This document shows positions 62,261-64,000 of a stretch of DNA of 64,000 nucleotides, one piece after another. The DNA comes from Cupriavidus sp. D39. GTDB lineage: Bacteria; Pseudomonadota; Gammaproteobacteria; Burkholderiales; Burkholderiaceae. The notes below the pieces were generated by a model. The model was not told where the DNA came from and did not search any database. It saw only the letters and a program-made list of their open reading frames with translations. The stretch is from assembly GCF_026627925.1 (NCBI RefSeq), contig NZ_JAPNLE010000009.1, positions 3,348,001 to 3,412,000 on the forward strand. Direction: 5' to 3'. Within the stretch, counting starts at the first letter, position 1. Every line of letters starts with the position of its first letter. The translations under genes were made by a program, and so were the position numbers.

Positions 62261-63166
62261 TCAGCGCTTTGTCTTCCGGGCCGCGCCCTTCGGTGCATTG
62301 CCCTTGCCGCTCTCTTCCGGTTTATCGTGCAAGTGCTCGATGATGGCTGCCACGCGGTCGCCGAGGTATTTGTTGGCCGACTGCTCGAGCGCCCGCATCA
62401 TCTCCGCTTCTACCGCCACCATCGCCAGCGGGCGAATGCGCCAGAGGATATCCACCAGCCGGGGCACGTCCTGCGGCGGTGGCAGCTTGCCTTCGCCGAA
62501 GCGGTCCAGCTCGCGCACCACCATCGCCACGATCCGGTCCGATACGGCCTCGAAGTGCCCGCGTGCGTGCTCGATGATGGACAGCACATCCTCCAGCGCA
62601 AACCCCGCGCGTGCGATCTCGGCGCCGGCGGCCAGCGTGCGCGGGCTGCGCGCGAGGTAGCCCATGCCGTCCGGCTCCAGCAGGCCGAGCGCGATGGCCT
62701 TGGCCAGCGCCGGGCGCGACACCGCGCGGCCGAACAGCTTGGCCAGCGCCAGGTAGGAATAGTGGCGCGGCGCTTCGTCCGTCCACGGACTGCTGATGGC
62801 GGATTCCAGCCCGAGGATGGAGCGCAGGTCGTGGCCTTCCACGATGGCCTTGAGCAGCTCCTGGATATTGTTCAGCGTATAGCCGCGCGCCAGCAGGTGG
62901 TTGATCAGCCGTAGCCGGCCCAGGTGCGCCTGCGTGTAGATGCCCACCCGGCCGCGCCGCTCGGGCGGATCGATCAGGCCGCGGTCCTGGTAGGAGCGCA
63001 CATTGCGCACCGTGGTGCCGGCCGCGCGCGCAAGCTCGTCGATGGTGTATTCCGGCGGCGTGCCATTGCCATTGCCGGAGCCGGCGGCATCGTGGGCGGC
63101 GGATGCGGATGAAGACGCGGATGAAGACGGGGAGGTGGGCGCAGGGCTGCGCTTGAAGAGGGCCAT
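62261..63166 (-). CDS. MerR-family transcriptional regulator
   Basis: A 301-residue regulator with a Ser/Ala-rich N-terminal leader (about 30 residues) before the MerR helix-turn-helix: YTIDELARAAGTTVRNVRSY, QDRGLIDPPERRGRVGIYTQ and HLGRLRLINHLLARGYTLNN. The C-terminal effector part (about 115-300) has no metal Cys motif, so it is not a metal sensor. The end is Lys/Gly-rich. It is the closest regulator downstream of the BVMO run and convergent with it. Divergent from the LysR gene. Confidence 0.88.
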   Translation of the reverse strand: MALFKRSPAPTSPSSSASSSASAAHDAAGSGNGNGTPPEYTIDELARAAGTTVRNVRSYQDRGLIDPPERRGRVGIYTQAHLGRLRLINHLLARGYTLNNIQELLKAIVEGHDLRSILGLESAISSPWTDEAPRHYSYLALAKLFGRAVSRPALAKAIALGLLEPDGMGYLARSPRTLAAGAEIARAGFALEDVLSIIEHARGHFEAVSDRIVAMVVRELDRFGEGKLPPPQDVPRLVDILWRIRPLAMVAVEAEMMRALEQSANKYLGDRVAAIIEHLHDKPEESGKGNAPKGAARKTKR

Positions 63167-63328
63167 GGCAAAAATTCTACCCGAGTCGTGCCGCCGCCGT
63201 GTGTCGCATCCCGCGCGCCGGGGCACGTCCAGCTACAGCTACAATATTCGCAGCGCCGCTCCCGAGACGGCGGCATTCACCTTGATCGTCCCCCTTCAAC
63301 TTCGCAACGCGCCCCGGCGCGAGTCCTT

Positions 63329-64000
63329 ATGCATATCCGCTGGCTTGAGGATTTTGTATGCCTGGCCCAGGCCGGCAGCCTCGCGCGCGCGGCGGAGCTG
63401 CGCAACGTCACGCCGCCGGCATTCGGGCGCCGCATGCAGGCGCTGGAAGTCTGGGCGGGCGCACCGCTGATCGATCGCAGCGTGTTCCCGGTGCGCCTCA
63501 CCGATGAAGGGCGCCAGTTCCTGGAAGCCGCGCAGAGCGCGCTGCGCACGCTGGACGAGACGCGCTTGTCGCTGCGCGCGGCGCATCGGGCCGATGCCAG
63601 TACCGTGGTGATTGCCACCGGCAAGACGCTCGCGCGTTCGATGGTGCCGGCGTGGCTGGCTGGCCTGCGCCACACGTTGCGCAAGGATCCGGTGGCGGCC
63701 AACTTTCGCACCCGGCTCTCCACGTTTTCCACGCATGACGCGCTGGCGATGTTCACTGAGGGCGACGCGGATTTCCTGCTCTGCTACAACTCCCCGGAGC
63801 AGCCGGTGACGCTCGACAGCGCGCGCTACCAGTACTACCTGGTGGGTGAGGAACGCCTGGTTTGCGTGAGCGCGGCGGCGGACGGCGGCGGGCCGCTGTA
63901 CAAGTTGCAAGCGCGCGGCCAGCGCGCGCCGGTGCCGATGATCGCCTACGCCGAAACGCTCACCCTGGGACGCATGGTCAACGGCGAGATCGCGCGGCGC
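63329..64000 (+). CDS. LysR-family transcriptional regulator, N-terminal part (cut by window edge)
   Basis: The frame opens at 63329 with MHIRWLEDFVCLAQAGSLAR and stays open to the edge (224 codons). The helix-turn-helix is SLARAAELRNVTPPAFGRRM QALE-type, as in LysR proteins, followed by the linker GAPLIDRSVFPVRLTDEGRQ and the first part of the substrate-binding domain (TVVIATGKTLARSMVPAWLA). It resembles the HypT/YjiE-like subgroup, which starts with the same MHI-WLEDF pattern. Regulated genes lie outside the window or are the divergent MerR gene. Confidence 0.88.
   Translation, partial: MHIRWLEDFVCLAQAGSLARAAELRNVTPPAFGRRMQALEVWAGAPLIDRSVFPVRLTDEGRQFLEAAQSALRTLDETRLSLRAAHRADASTVVIATGKTLARSMVPAWLAGLRHTLRKDPVAANFRTRLSTFSTHDALAMFTEGDADFLLCYNSPEQPVTLDSARYQYYLVGEERLVCVSAAADGGGPLYKLQARGQRAPVPMIAYAETLTLGRMVNGEIARR

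Overview
The window is GC-rich chromosomal DNA of a free-living betaproteobacterium. Gene content (a Bug-type TctC with TctAB and TctDE, DUF2957 lipoproteins, two RND efflux systems, GTP-dependent PEPCK, carbon-starvation protein) points to a Burkholderiaceae member close to Cupriavidus/Ralstonia. This is inferred from protein families and style, not from a database search.

Layout. 1-8.4 kb: edge of cstA, a Cache-sensor NarL-type two-component pair, pckG, a frameshifted D-2-hydroxyacid dehydrogenase, an MFS exporter and a MOSC protein. 8.6-13.1 kb: an RND adaptor/pump pair without its own outer-membrane channel. 13.2-21.5 kb: a Fur-box-controlled operon of TonB-dependent haem-type receptor, a secreted membrane-anchored CobN-like chelatase, an ExbB-like channel, a DUF2149 protein and a ChaN-like lipoprotein. 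It closely parallels the Bacteroidetes hmuRS(T)UV haem-stripping operon and is the most interesting system here. 21.5-24.5 kb: glutathione-reductase-type flavoenzyme, patatin, hotdog thioesterase. 24.6-32.9 kb: an AbrB-type membrane protein, the tctCBA transporter with tctDE, and a divergent ABC-type binding protein. 32.9-40.1 kb: TetR repressor, an AcrR-like operator and a complete AcrAB-OprM-type efflux operon, then a GNAT gene.

40.7-43.7 kb is a mobile-element island: a ~230-bp inverted-repeat pair, an internally deleted IS4/Tn5-type element with 9-bp target duplication, an intact IS630 element inserted at a TA inside one repeat arm, and a 47-bp tandem array. 43.7-47.1 kb: CapA-like, flavodiiron-type metallo-beta-lactamase-fold, GST and Lrp genes. 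47.1-53.2 kb: OmpW, two tandem DUF2957 lipoproteins, a frameshifted DUF1571 gene, a TetR regulator. 53.4-61.8 kb: a GMC oxidoreductase with a Tat partner, a frameshifted VirS-like AraC regulator, then BVMO, SDR, alpha/beta hydrolase and PF10118 ferritin-like genes, resembling the mycobacterial virS-mymA-lipR-sadH group. The end holds long palindromic repeats, a MerR gene and a LysR gene cut by the window edge.

Three genes (dehydrogenase, DUF1571, AraC) carry single frameshifts at runs or short repeats; these may be real decay or assembly errors. No rRNA, tRNA, CRISPR array or replication origin was recognised.
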